A stretch of DNA of 64,000 bases from Closterium sp. Naga37s-1 (Eukaryota > Streptophyta > Zygnematophyceae > Desmidiales > Closteriaceae), in the NCBI GenBank assembly GCA_947471745.1, contig CANJKZ010000063.1, positions 568,001 through 632,000 on the forward strand, read 5' to 3'. Below the pieces are notes generated by a model. That model did not search any database, was not told the DNA's origin, and saw only the letters and a list, made by a program, of their open reading frames with translations. Positions within the stretch are counted from its first letter, which is position 1. Each line of letters opens with the position of its first letter. Shown here one piece after another: positions 53,812 through 64,000 of the stretch. The translations under genes and the position numbers were made by a program.

Positions 53812-54472
53812 TGGTATCTAGATCAGGAGGTCTCTAGGACCTAAGAATCGGGCCCACCTAACTGTGTAACCACCTGCCTGCCTTGCCTACTGCCCGCGCG
53901 CGCCTCGGCTGCAGCGCGCGTCACCTTTTTTTTTTTTCCGCGCGCGCCTCGGTTTCTAGCGCGCGCGTCACTGTTTTTAGCGTGCGCCACTGCTGCAGCG
54001 CCGCGCGCCGGCCCGCGTCGCCCGCGCAGCCTCGTGTAGAGCCCGCGCGCCCCTTACGCCGCCCGCGCGCAGCCTGCTTAGGCCACGCCCGCGCAGCCCG
54101 TCGCCACGCGCAGCTAGGAGCCGCGCGCAGCCCGTCGCCACGTGCAGCCAGGAGCCGCGCGCAGCAAGTAGCCACGCACATCAGAGAGCCACGCGCAGCC
54201 CTCAGCCGCACGCAGCAAGCAGCCGCGTGTGCCCTACTCGTGTACCTGCCTGTGAGGCTCACTGCTGCCGAGCCCACTGCCTTAGAACTGCTCGGCCTGC
54301 TACTGTCTAGAGCCCCACCTTAGGAGCTCGAGTGCAGCAAGCTACTGCCCTGCACGTTGCCTGTACTGCCTGCTGCCTACTGCCTCTGTCTTAGCCTGCG
54401 GTCTACTGCCTACTGCCTACTGCCTCCTGTCTACTGCCTGCCTGCTTTCTGCTGCCTTTGCCTGCTGCCATT

Positions 54473-57400
54473 ATGACGACGCCTAACGTTCTCGCGTTTG
54501 AGCCTGACGGCCGCCCCATAGAGTTCGCTGTGTGGTTAGATGATCTCCAACTGTTCCTTCTGACCGATGCCAAAGAGGGCGTTTCACTGTTCGATTACGT
54601 GTCTGGCACTGCCGTTGCTCCTGCTGCCGATGCTCCTGCTCTCGAACGCTCACAGTGGCAGACTCGTGATGCTGCTGCACGCCTAGCTATTAGGAACCAT
54701 CTGCCGATTACTGAGCGCGCGCATTTCAGCCAGCACAAAACTGCTAAGACGCTGTACGACGCTGTAGTTGCGCGCTACTCCTCCCCGGCCACTGCAGCCA
54801 TAGGTCGGCTCATGCTACCCTACCTGTTCCCCGACCTTTCCTCGTTCACCACTGCTGAGGACCTCATTTCCCACCTGCGCGCTACTGACACTCGCTTTCG
54901 TGCCGCACTTTCCGCCAAGTTCTGCGACGCAAACCCCCCCCCCCGATGTACTTCACTCTCTATTTCCTCGTCACCCGCCTCCCTGACACTCTTAGCTCCG
55001 TCAGGGACCACTTCTTAGCGCTAGACCCCCCCACTCTCACTGTCGACGACTTCGAGAAGCACCTCCTTGCAGCAGAGAAGAACATCCTCGCTGTAGGTGC
55101 TGCTCGTGGCACTCCTCGCTCTCCCCTCTTTGAGGGGTGCTCCCCCTCCCCTCTCACCCCCTCCTCCGTAGCTGCTGCTCACGACTACCTTGGTGCTGAG
55201 GAGGTCGGGGCTGCTTCCGCTCCTAGTGGGAAGCGTCGCAGCGACAGGGGCGGCAAGGGTGGCAGGGGAGGTGGGGGTGGCGGTGGAGGTGGCGGTGGAG
55301 GTGGCGGCGGGGGAGGTGGAGGTGGTGGAGGCGGTCGTGGGGGTGGAGGTGGTGGAGGTGGTGGTGGGGGCAGCAGAGGCACTGGGAGCGGTGGAGGTGG
55401 CAGCAGCGGCGGTGGGGGAGGAGGGAGCGGTGGTGGCAGTGGAGGTCAGGGCCAGCAGCAGCCGCAGCAGCAGCAGCAGCAGCAGCAGCAGCGTCAGCGC
55501 CAGACCCCCACTTCCCAGCAGCTTCTTGACTGGTATGCCGGGCGTGGGGCTTCTGGGGGTCCTGGTCGCTGCCCCTATATCATTCGCACAGGTCCCCGCG
55601 CTAATCGCCAGTGCACAGGGTTTCACACTGAGCAGCGCTGCTTCGCTCGGCTTAGCGACGCCTGGCGCGCCAAGTTTCCTGATGCTACTGAGTTCCCCAA
55701 CTGGGCAGACTTGCTTAGGCGTGATGTACCTATCTTTGATCTTGACTATGAGGCAATTCTTGCTGCTATGTATGCATTCACTGTTAGTGCTGAGGGTGAC
55801 TGCTACTTGTGTGTGCCGCCGGATCCTGGTATAGCCCCTGGTATAGCCCCTGCAGCACTAGGTGCTTGTGAGTCTGCTCCCCTTGGTACTGCGCCTGCAC
55901 AGGCCTTGCACACCTTTACACTTGACTCTGGTGCTTCCCGCTGTTTCTTTCGCGATAGTACCACAGTCACTCCCCTCCCTGCACCTGTTCCTGTCTCACT
56001 GGCTGACTCCTCTGGGGGCCCAGTGCTTGCACGGTCTTCCACTGTGCTTCCGTGTCCGGCGGTCCCGTCTGGTGAGCTGTCTGGTCTCCACCTCCCTTCG
56101 TTCTCTACGAACTTGGTGAGCAATGCCGTCCTTCAGGATCACTGGGTTGACACCTTTACTCCTGGAGGACAGCGTGTGGCAATCTGCACGTGCTCCCGGA
56201 CCGGCCGTCACCGGGCCACGTTCACACGTGCGCCTGGGTCCAGTCTGTACACCCTCACCACTGCGTCGCGCTACACCCCTTTGTCTCCCCAGCTGTACGC
56301 GTCTGCTCAGGTAGCTACCCAGTGTGAGTGTCGCCGGCTGTCGCACGACACTCTCCTGTGGCACCACCGCCTTGGTCACCCCTCCTTGCCTCGCCTTCGT
56401 AGCATGCACTCTCGCTACCTGGTCTCTGGCCTTCCTGAGTCTCTGCCTGCCCTCCCTCCCTCGCCTACGCCGCCCTGCATTCCTTGCATCGAGGGGCGGC
56501 AGCGCGCCGCTCCTCACTCCTCCTCGTTTCCTCCCACAGAGGCTCCCCTGCAGACTCTCCACATGGACGTGTGGGGCCCAGCCCGCGTCCGTGGACAGGG
56601 CCACGAGCGGTACTTCCTGCTGGTCGTCGACGACTACACGTGTTACACCACCGTCTTCCCCTTGCGCAGCAAGGGGGAGGTCCCTGGTGTTTTGATCCCC
56701 TGGATCCGCGCTGTTCGTCTCCAGCTCCGCGAGCGGTTCCAGTCGGACTTTCCTGTCCTGCGTCTGCACTTTGACAGAGGTGGTGAGTTCTCCTCAGACC
56801 TCTTGGCAGCCTTCTGTGCGGAGCACGGCATCCGCCAGACGTTCACGCTTCCGGCCTCTCCGCAGCAGAATGGGGTTGCTGAGCGCCGCATTGGCTTAGT
56901 CATGGAGGTCGCTCGTACCTCCATGATCCATGCGGCTGCCCCCCATTTTCTGTGGCCGTTTGCGGTCCGGTACGCCGCGCATCAGCTAAACCTCTGGCCC
57001 CGTGTCTCCTTGCCGGAGACCTCGCCCACACTGCTGTGGACGGGGAAGGTTGGCGATGCGTCGCGTTTCCGGGTCTGGGGTGCTCGTGCCTTTGTCCGCG
57101 ATACCACCGCGGACAAGCTCTCCGCTCGCGCCATTCCCTGCGTCTTCCTTGGCTTTGTCCCTGACGCGCCTGGCTGGCAGTTCTACGACCCCGCCTCGCG
57201 TCGTGTCTTTCCGTCTCAGGACGTCACCTTTGACGAGTCCGTCCCCTTTTACCGTCTCTTTCCCTACCGCACTGCCCCTCGCCCCCCACCGCCGCTCTTT
57301 CTCGCCCCAGGTCCTCCCCAAGTAGACCCCCTCCCCGCGCCAGGTCCTGCTCCTTCAGGTGTTTCTCAGGTAGACCCTCCCCTGCCTGCGCCTGTTGAGG

Positions 57401-60400
57401 TCACTGATGACTCAGGTCCTGCTGGGGGTGGTGCTGTCTTTGGGGGTGCTGGGCCTGGGGGTGCGGAGCTTGGGGGTGCTGAGCCTGGGGGTGCGGAGCT
57501 TGGGGGTGCTGAGCCTTGGGGTGCGGAGCCTGCGCGTGAGGACCCAGGAGGTACTGAGCCGGGGGGTGCGGAGTCTGGGGGCGCTGAGCCTGAGCGTGAG
57601 GAGCCTGGGGGTACTGAGTCTGGGGGTGCGACGCCTGAGGGTTCTGGGTCTGCTGCTACGCGGTCGCCTTGGAGTAGCCGCCTTCGTCCGCGTGTGCCTC
57701 TCACCTCACAGCAGCTGCACGACTGGTACGGTCGCCGTCAGGGTCGCGCTTCTGGAGCTCGGCGCTCTGCCGCTGGAGGTACTTCTGCTGACGTCTCTGG
57801 AGCTGGGAGTGGTGCTGGTCCCGGAGGTGCTCGTCCTGGAGGGGCTGGAGCTGCTGGGGCTGGAGCTGCTGCTGAGCCTGAGGGTGCTACTGCTGGAGAC
57901 CCTGGGTCTGGGGGTGCTACTGCTGGAGACACGGAGGCTGGAGACCCTGGGACTGGAGGTGCCGGTTCTGAGGGTGCTGCTGAGGGTACTGGGGCTGCTG
58001 GAGGTGATGGAGCTGCTGAGGGTGCTGAAGCTGCTGGAGGTGCTGGAGCTGCTGAGGGTACTAGAGTTGCTGGAGGTGCTGGAGCTGCTGGAGGTACTGG
58101 AGCTGCTGAGGGTACTAGAGCTGCAGGGGATGCTGGAGCTGCTGAGGGTGCTGGAGCTGCTGGAGCTGCTGGAGCTGCTGAGGGTGCTGGAGCTGCTGAG
58201 GGTGCTGGAGCTGCTGGTGCTGGTGGCACTGCACAGCCGCGCCTGTTCTTTGCTCCACCGTCTCCGTCGTCTCTGCCACCGCCTGACTCCGTACTTTGCC
58301 AGGTTCTTAGCCTCCCGTCGTCTACTGGTCTTCCGTTATAGCCTGGCTCACCTCTGCCTGCTTATTCTCCTTACACTGAGCAGACAGGGGGCTTTACTGA
58401 GCGTCGTGAGCCTGCGTCGCGTCCTGTCTCACCTGTCCGTTCTGGTCGTTCCAGTCGTCGTGTTCCTCGTCAGCGTCCGCCGGCTGTCCCCGGCCCTTCC
58501 CTTGTAGTCCGTTGTCCTGCCTCTCCTCCGCAGCGTGTTCCTCTGCCGTCTCCTCCTGAGTCTTCTCTGCCTGGTGTTCCGGACCCTGAGTCTGACCGGT
58601 TTCGTGCTGAGCACCCTACTGTCACGCGTCTGCTAGCCACTGTTGTCACTGACCCGTCGCTTGAGTCTGCTGCTGCGTCTGCCCTAGTCGCTGAGCTTGT
58701 TGACTTTGCTGCTGCCTGTCGTCTAGACTACGCTGCTAGTCTTGTTGCTGAGTTTGAGTCTGTCTGTCCTCCGTCCGTCGGGGGTGAGTGTGCTCTTGGC
58801 ACGGACGTCCTAGAGGACAGGCACGAGGACCTTGAGTGTTTTGCAGCCGCTGCGCCTCATCTCGTGTCCATGCTGCTTGCCCCTGAGGGAGACCCGGATG
58901 CACCAGACATCCCGACCCCGCGCTCTTACGCTGAGGCGATCGCGGGTGAGTACTCCTCTCAGTGGCAGACAGCCATGGATGCAGAGATGGCATCCTGGAA
59001 GTCCACAGGCACCTACGTCGACGAGGTTCCCCCTCCTGGGGCGAACATCGTCAGTGGCATGTGGATTTTCAGGGTGAAGCGGCCGTCAGGTTCTCCGCCT
59101 GTCTTCAAGGCTCGTTACGTTGCTCGAGGTTTCAGTCAGCGAGAGGGAGTTGACTTCTTCCAGACCTTCTCCCCCACCCCGAAGATGACCACTCTTCGGG
59201 TACTGCTGCACGTTGCCGCTCAGCGTGACTACGAGCTTCACTCTCTTGACTTCAGCACAGCTTTCTTACAGGGCAGCCTGCACGAGGAGATCTGGCTGCG
59301 CCGCCCACCTGGCTTCACTGGGTCGTTCCCTCCTGGTACCCAGTGGAGCCTCCGACGGCCGGTCTACGGTCTCCGCCAGGCGCCGCGTGAGTGGCACGAC
59401 ACACTGAGGACGACACTTGCGGCTCTTGGGTTTTCTCCGTCGACTGCTGACCCGTTGCTGTTTCTGCGCACCGACACTTCACTGCCGCCGTTCTACATCC
59501 TCGTGTACGTCGACGACTTGGTCTTTGCCACTGCTGACACTGAGGCTCTCGCCCTGGTGAAGTCGGAGCTGCAGAAGAGACACACGTGCACAGACCTGGA
59601 TGAGCTGACAAGCTATCTTAGCTTGCGGATCACCCGGGACAGAGCACGCCGCACCATCACACTGACTCAGTCACACATGGTGCAGCAGGTCCTTCAGCGC
59701 TTCGGCTTCACCTGGTCCTCGGCACAGGCCACTCCTCTGGCTACAGGTCACTCGCTCTCAGCTCCACCTTCGGACGAGTCCGTAGAGCCGAGTGGTCCTT
59801 ACCCAGAGCTAGTGGGCTGCCTCATGTACCTGATAACCTGCACTCGTCCTGACCTTGCGTACCCTCTTGGCCTTCTGGCTCGCTACGTGGCTCCTGGTCG
59901 GCACCGAAAGGTGCACATGGAGGCTGCTAAGAGGGTACTACGCCACTTTTGCAGTACATTGGGCATGGGGCTCGTGCTTGGAGGACGGAGCGACGTTGTC
60001 CTCACTGGGCACTCAGACGCTTCTTGGGTTGACGACCAGGCTACGCAGCGGTCGTCACGGGTTACACCTTCAGCCTTGGCTCTAGTTCGGTTTCTTGGCG
60101 TTCTACACGCTCGTCTTCAGTTCTCGGCTCCAGTTGTGAGGCTGAGATCTACGCCACAGCCATGGCTGCACAGGAGTTACGCTGGCTCACCTACCTGCTG
60201 ACCGACTTGGGAGAGAGGCCTCGTTCTCCTCCAGTGCTGTACGTCGACAACAAGGCCGCCATTGCCTTGTGTCAGGAGCACAGACTGGAGCACAGAACGA
60301 AGCACATCGCTCTGCGTTACTTCCTTGCTCGAGAGCTACAGCAGCGTGGTCAGCTTCGTCTTGCTTACGTGGCCACTCGGGCCAACACTGCTGATATATT

Positions 60401-60482
60401 CACCAAAGCGCTTCCGCCTGGTGATCATCAGCGTTTCTGTACGTTGTTAGGCCTTGTGCCTACGTTTCCACACTTGCTGTAG
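54473..60482 (+). pseudogene. Gag-Pro-Pol of copia element C, broken
   Basis: ATG 54473 opens a Gag related to D (MTTPNVLAFEPDGRPIEF). An 11-C run at 54934-54944 puts Gag out of frame with the rest. Downstream in one frame: Gly-rich linker, C-x13-C-x3-H-x4-C motif near 55572, protease (LDSGAS near 55924), integrase (MDVWGP, HFDRGGEF, NGVAERR all present), a repetitive linker of GGAEPG-type repeats (57420-57650) and GAAEGA-type repeats (57880-58230), and RT with YVDD (59506-59517). TAG interrupts at 58339, and a one-base deletion near 60057 shifts the frame inside RNase H, so the C-terminal part lies in the frame ending at 60482. It keeps more catalytic residues than A or B. Confidence 0.9.
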
Positions 60483-60587
60483 TCTTTGCCTGTACTGTGA
60501 TCTATATATATATACCTGCATGCTTGCTCTTGCTAGCTAGAGATCACTGTGCTGTTCTTGTTGCGTATATACCTCTGCATGTGGACT

Positions 60588-60683
60588 GGCCTTGTGGCCG
60601 TTTGCTTGTGCTCAGTGTGTGTGGTGATGTTGTGATCCACCCTGAGCTGTGTTTTGTTTCTTCTCTTGACTGGTCTTGTGACC
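60588..60683 (+). other. 3' noncoding hairpin pair, element C
   Basis: GGCC-TTGT-GGCC (60588-60599) and GGTC-TTGT-GACC (60672-60683), separated by a GATCCACCCTGAGCT block shared with A and B. TATATATATA near 60503. Confidence 0.65.
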
Positions 60684-60724
60684 GTTGCTTGCTCTGGCTA
60701 TCCCCCATTTCGCTTATGGGGGTG

Positions 60725-60858
60725 TGTCAAAACATATGCATATGATTATCTAGGCTATATTGGTGCTAGCCTTAGAGGGTACAGAAACTTTCTCGACACT
60801 CTAGTCTTGTACCCCAACCTTGACCTAATCTCATCATTCCCTTGACTTAGTCTTAACA
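60725..60858 (+). repeat. 3' LTR of element C
   Basis: 134 bp, followed by target duplication CATGG (60859-60863). Confidence 0.95.
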
Positions 60859-60863
60859 CATGG

Positions 60864-61500
60864 TTCACAGGCTGCAGCCATCAGAGGGAGGAGACGCTCT
60901 GATCTACCCAACCCACACGCTATTCTACCCAACAACCCAAGGAGGATCATCTAACGACCACAGCACTGTGAACCAGAGGGACGGTGGAAACGGCGATGAA
61001 ACGAGTGGGCGATTGTGGAATGAAAACGAAACGACAAAACGAAATCGAAAACACAGGGAGAGACAAGGGAAGCAACACTTCCCGATCAGCGTTGGTGGCG
61101 TGAAGAGCGGGGGTAGCACAGCATCCAGCGAACCACAGGGCGTCAGATCGCGTCCGGCCGCCAGCCATGGTTTGGAAAAACAGAGCAACGGTTGGCGTGA
61201 TGACAGGCGGCGGCAGCACGTCTGCCAGGCTTGAGAGCAGCACTTCGGGTTGTTCAGTGGCTTGAAAATGGAGCAGCAGGACTTGAGGAAGACATTTGCT
61301 TTTTGTACCTGCAAAGATACAAACAATCAAGAGTCAGAATTCGAGAACAAGGGAATTCAACAGAAACAAGGACATTCGATGCGTGAAACCAAAAATACGT
61401 AGACATAACAACTTGATCCTTACCTTTGGAGATCGAAGGGCGGGCTGGGCGGGGGGCGGTGTCGGGATAGGGGAGAGTTGCTGGTTGGTGATGGTGGTGA
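60864..61500. other. Continuation of the split tandem repeat
   Basis: Matches 53107-53480 for about 250 bp, then diverges. On the minus strand an acceptor-like TTTGCAG/GTACAAAAAGC lies near 61311. No gene called. Confidence 0.5.
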
Positions 61501-64000
61501 TGTCAGAGGTCCACTGGTGATCCCCGATTGATCCTAGGGAAGGGTTACATGCTACTTGTCCTGGGGGGTTATGGGCGCACTGACCCGCTACTTAACAAGC
61601 CCTTTTATCCCAATGGTCTAGTGGTTGGGATTCTAACATGGTATTAAGAGCAAAAAGCTCCTTAGGACCGAATTTTTAGAAGGGCCCACCACTACTATTT
61701 CGATCTACTGCCCGAGTCGCGCCCCTAGGAGAAAAAAACGAAATGCGAAAACGTGCCCTAGGCGAAACGGTTCATTTTTCTGCCCTAGGCGCGATTTTTC
61801 TGCCTAGTCACGTGCGACCCCCCCTGACCGCGCCCTAGCTGCCCCGTGCGCCTCTCGCGCGGCCCGTCAGCCCCTATGCCCGGTCCCCCCTCGTTCCTGC
61901 TGCTGCGCGCTCCACTCACGCTGCCCGCCAGCCCCTAGCACGCACCTGCTGCGCGCTCCTTTTCAGTTGCTCCGCGCGCACCTGTTGCGCGCCCCAAGGT
62001 GCTAGCTCATAGCCCACACGCGCCTACTGCTGCTGTGCGCCGGCTGCTACTGCTACGTGCCGCTGCTGCTCTGCCACTGTGTCCGAGCCGCGCCACCCAG
62101 CCCGAACTGTCACTGCTAGTGCCACTTCAACTAGTGCTGCTACAGCTAGTACTACTGCTGCTACTGCAACTACCACTGCTACAGCTAGTGCTGCACTACA
62201 CATTGCTGCTGCTACTACTGCCCTTGCTACAGCTGCTACTACTGGCACTGCTACTGCAACTACTACTGCTACAGCTAGTGCTACTGCTGCTGCTGCTACT
62301 CCTGCCCTTGCTACAGCTGCTACTACTGGCACTGCTCCTGCTGCTATGGCTAACCTGTCAGTCCTTACGTTCGATGCTGAGGGCCGTGCGATTAGCTTTG
62401 ATGTCTGGCTCGACGATCTCCAGTTGTTCCTGCAGAGCGAGTCTAAGGATGGCATTTCCCTGTCTTTACACACTGAGGGAAAGCTCCCAGCCCCTGCTGC
62501 CGACGCTGTAGCGGATCTGTCTAAGTGGCTCATGCGTGATGCAGCTGCCCGCCTTGTTGTCCGCAACCACCTACCAGTCACTGAGCGCACGCACTTTAGC
62601 CGGCAGAAAACGGCCAAGGATCTCTATGACGCTGTAGTTTCTCGCTACTCCTCCCCAGCTACAACTGCTGTAGGCCGTCTCATGCTGCCGTACCTGCATC
62701 CCGATCTAGCTGAGTTCCGCACTGTCTCTGACCTCTTTACCTACCTCCGCTCTAGTGCGGATCGCTTCCGTGCCGCTCTCAAGCCGGCCTTTCTCGCTAA
62801 GAACCCCCCCCCCGCAGTACTTCACCCTGTACTTTCTTATCACTCGCCTCCCTGACTCCCTCCCCTCTCCTCCCCTCAGTTGCTACCGCTGCTGCAGTCG
62901 ACCTCCTTGGTGCTGAGGACGTTGGCGCTGCGTCTGCTCCCACTGGAAGGCGCAACAACAGCAAGGGCAGAGGGGGCAGGGGTGGTGGTAGTGGCAGCAG
63001 CGGAGGGGGTGGCGGGGGTGGTGGCGGGGGTGGTGGAGGCTCTGGGGGTGGCTCTGGGGGTGGCGGCAGTGGAGGAGGCGGACAGGGTGGAGGAGGCGGC
63101 AGTGGTGGGGCAGGCGGTTGGGGTAGCGGGGGAGGCGGAGGAGGTCGGGGTGGGTCTGGCAGGGGTGGTGGCGCTCGTGGCCCCTCCCGTGGCTACGGGA
63201 GTGGTCAGCAGCTGCCGCGCCTCCCGGACAACCCCACCGACCAGCAGCTTCGTGAGTGGGTTCTCCAGCTTGGGGGCTCTGGGGGCTCTGGTCGTTGCCC
63301 TTATGTCCGGCGCACGGGGCTTCTGAAGGGCACAGTATGCGGGAAGCCGCACACTGAGTACAAGTGCTTCGGCCGTCTTGAGGACGCCTGGGTGACTGAG
63401 TACAGCGAGGATCAGCAGGTGCCGAACTGGTTGCAGCTGATGGGGAAGGGGGTAGATGTGTTTGCTCTTGACTTTGTTAAGATCAATGCTGCTCTCTATG
63501 CTATGTATGTTGCTGATTATAGTGTTGAGGGTGCGTGTTACTCGTGTGTGCCATGCGATGCAGGTAGTGATACTGCTCCCCCAGGTGCTAGTGAGTCTGC
63601 TGCCGCCCTAGGTGCTAGTGTCGCTACTGCCCCAGGTGCTAGTGAGTCTGCTGCTACTGCTGAGGTCTTGCACACTTTCACACTTGACTCTGGTGCGTCA
63701 CGTTGCTTCTTTCGCGACTGCACCACTGTCACCCCCCTCACTACACCAGTCCCATTCTCACTGGCAGACCCCTCTGGGGGCCCGGTGGTTGCACGCCACT
63801 CCACTGTCCTCCCGTGCCCAGCTGTCCCCTCTGGCTCTCTGTCAGGCCTCCACCTCCCCTCGTTCTCGACGAACCTGGTGAGCAACGCCATCCTCCAGGA
63901 TGTATGGGTTGACACCTTTACTCCTGGAGGTCAGCGTGTGGCGATCTGCACATGCGCCAAGACAGGCCGTCACCTGGCTACGTTCACACTGCAGCCGAGG
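61501..64000 (+). mobile_element. Ty1/copia retrotransposon D, right part outside window
   Basis: A PBS-like TGGTATTAAGAGC at 61639 follows TTCTAACA, the likely LTR end. By analogy with B and C the 5' LTR probably starts at TGTCAGAGG, 61501 (138 bp), but no second LTR is visible to prove it. A leader rich in CTGCTACTACTG-type repeats (62100-62340) precedes Gag. Confidence 0.8.
62346..64000 (+). pseudogene. Gag-Pro of copia element D, broken and cut by window end
   Basis: ATG 62346 starts Gag (MANLSVLTFDAEGRAISF). A 10-C run at 62804-62813 shifts the frame, so the first frame stops at 62855. Compared with C, about 150-200 nt are then missing near 62860-62880. From 62879 another frame stays open to the window end: Gly-rich linker, C-x13-C-x3-H-x4-C near 63296, protease (LDSGAS near 63687) and the start of the region before integrase (HLPSFSTNLVSNAILQD). 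Family is clear; activity is unlikely. Confidence 0.85.

Larger units (their letters stand above)
53678..60858 (+). mobile_element. Ty1/copia retrotransposon C, complete with LTRs
   Basis: 134-bp LTRs (53678-53811 and 60725-60858) start TGTCAAAAC and end CTTAACA; they differ at three positions. Target duplication CATGG at 53673-53677 and 60859-60863. The PBS TGGTATCTAGATCAGG at 53812 matches the initiator-Met type only partly. A purine run GGGGGTG precedes the 3' LTR. It inserted into the second copy of a tandem repeat, and the intact first copy shows the empty site at 53102-53106. Confidence 0.97.

Noticed and set aside
54934-54944. Programmed ribosomal frameshift site in Gag
   Set aside because: The homologous run in element D needs the opposite shift, and the site lies inside Gag rather than at the Gag-Pol border.
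57395-58507. 370-codon Leu/Val-rich frame in element C
   Set aside because: Off-frame reading of the GGAEPG/GAAEGA linker repeats of Gag-Pol.

Overview
This window looks like nuclear DNA of a green-lineage eukaryote, most likely a streptophyte alga. That is an inference from gene content, and no database search was run. It carries a plant-type pectin acetylesterase, a RETICULATA-related plastid envelope protein, two root-cap-domain secreted proteins, a plant-type spinster-like MFS transporter and a plant zeta-toxin-domain P-loop NTPase. Coding exons are very GC-rich, introns use GT-AG sites, and the repeat load is extreme.

Layout. 1-6530: a decayed Ty1/copia element (A), cut by the window edge. 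7102-8550 (-): root-cap-domain protein 1. 9889-13022 (-): MFS transporter in three exons. 13412-14923 (-): unrecognised protein with an NLS-like segment. 17515-25337 (+): pectin acetylesterase in nine exons; intron 6 holds a 1.9-kb minisatellite. 26058-27506 (+): root-cap-domain protein 2, an inverted near-copy of the first. 28091-28401: a MITE. 29081-33421 (-): DUF399/RETICULATA-related protein in four exons. 35562-41350 (+): fragmentary zeta-toxin-domain gene with a 5'-truncated LINE in an intron. 42149-48665: copia element B with LTRs, target duplication and PBS. 48671-53677 and 60864-61500: minisatellites and a minus-strand repetitive spliced locus, split by copia element C (53678-60858). 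From about 61501 to the window end: copia element D, cut by the edge.

The four copia elements share a variant C-x13-C-x3/4-H-x4-C zinc motif between Gag and protease. Three of them share a 3' noncoding block with two small covarying hairpins. All are mutated.

The most unusual signal is in the introns of the MFS, pectin acetylesterase and zeta-domain genes. Splice junctions have been copied repeatedly: exon ends with their donor or acceptor recur as truncated echoes in the neighbouring intron, and several minisatellites begin exactly at a 5' splice site so that every unit rebuilds the donor. Separately, 18-44 bp palindromes with core TTTTGAG-N4-CTCAAAA, whose central four bases vary but stay self-complementary, sit between direct repeats of 28-65 bp. 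I know of no named family that fits these palindromes.
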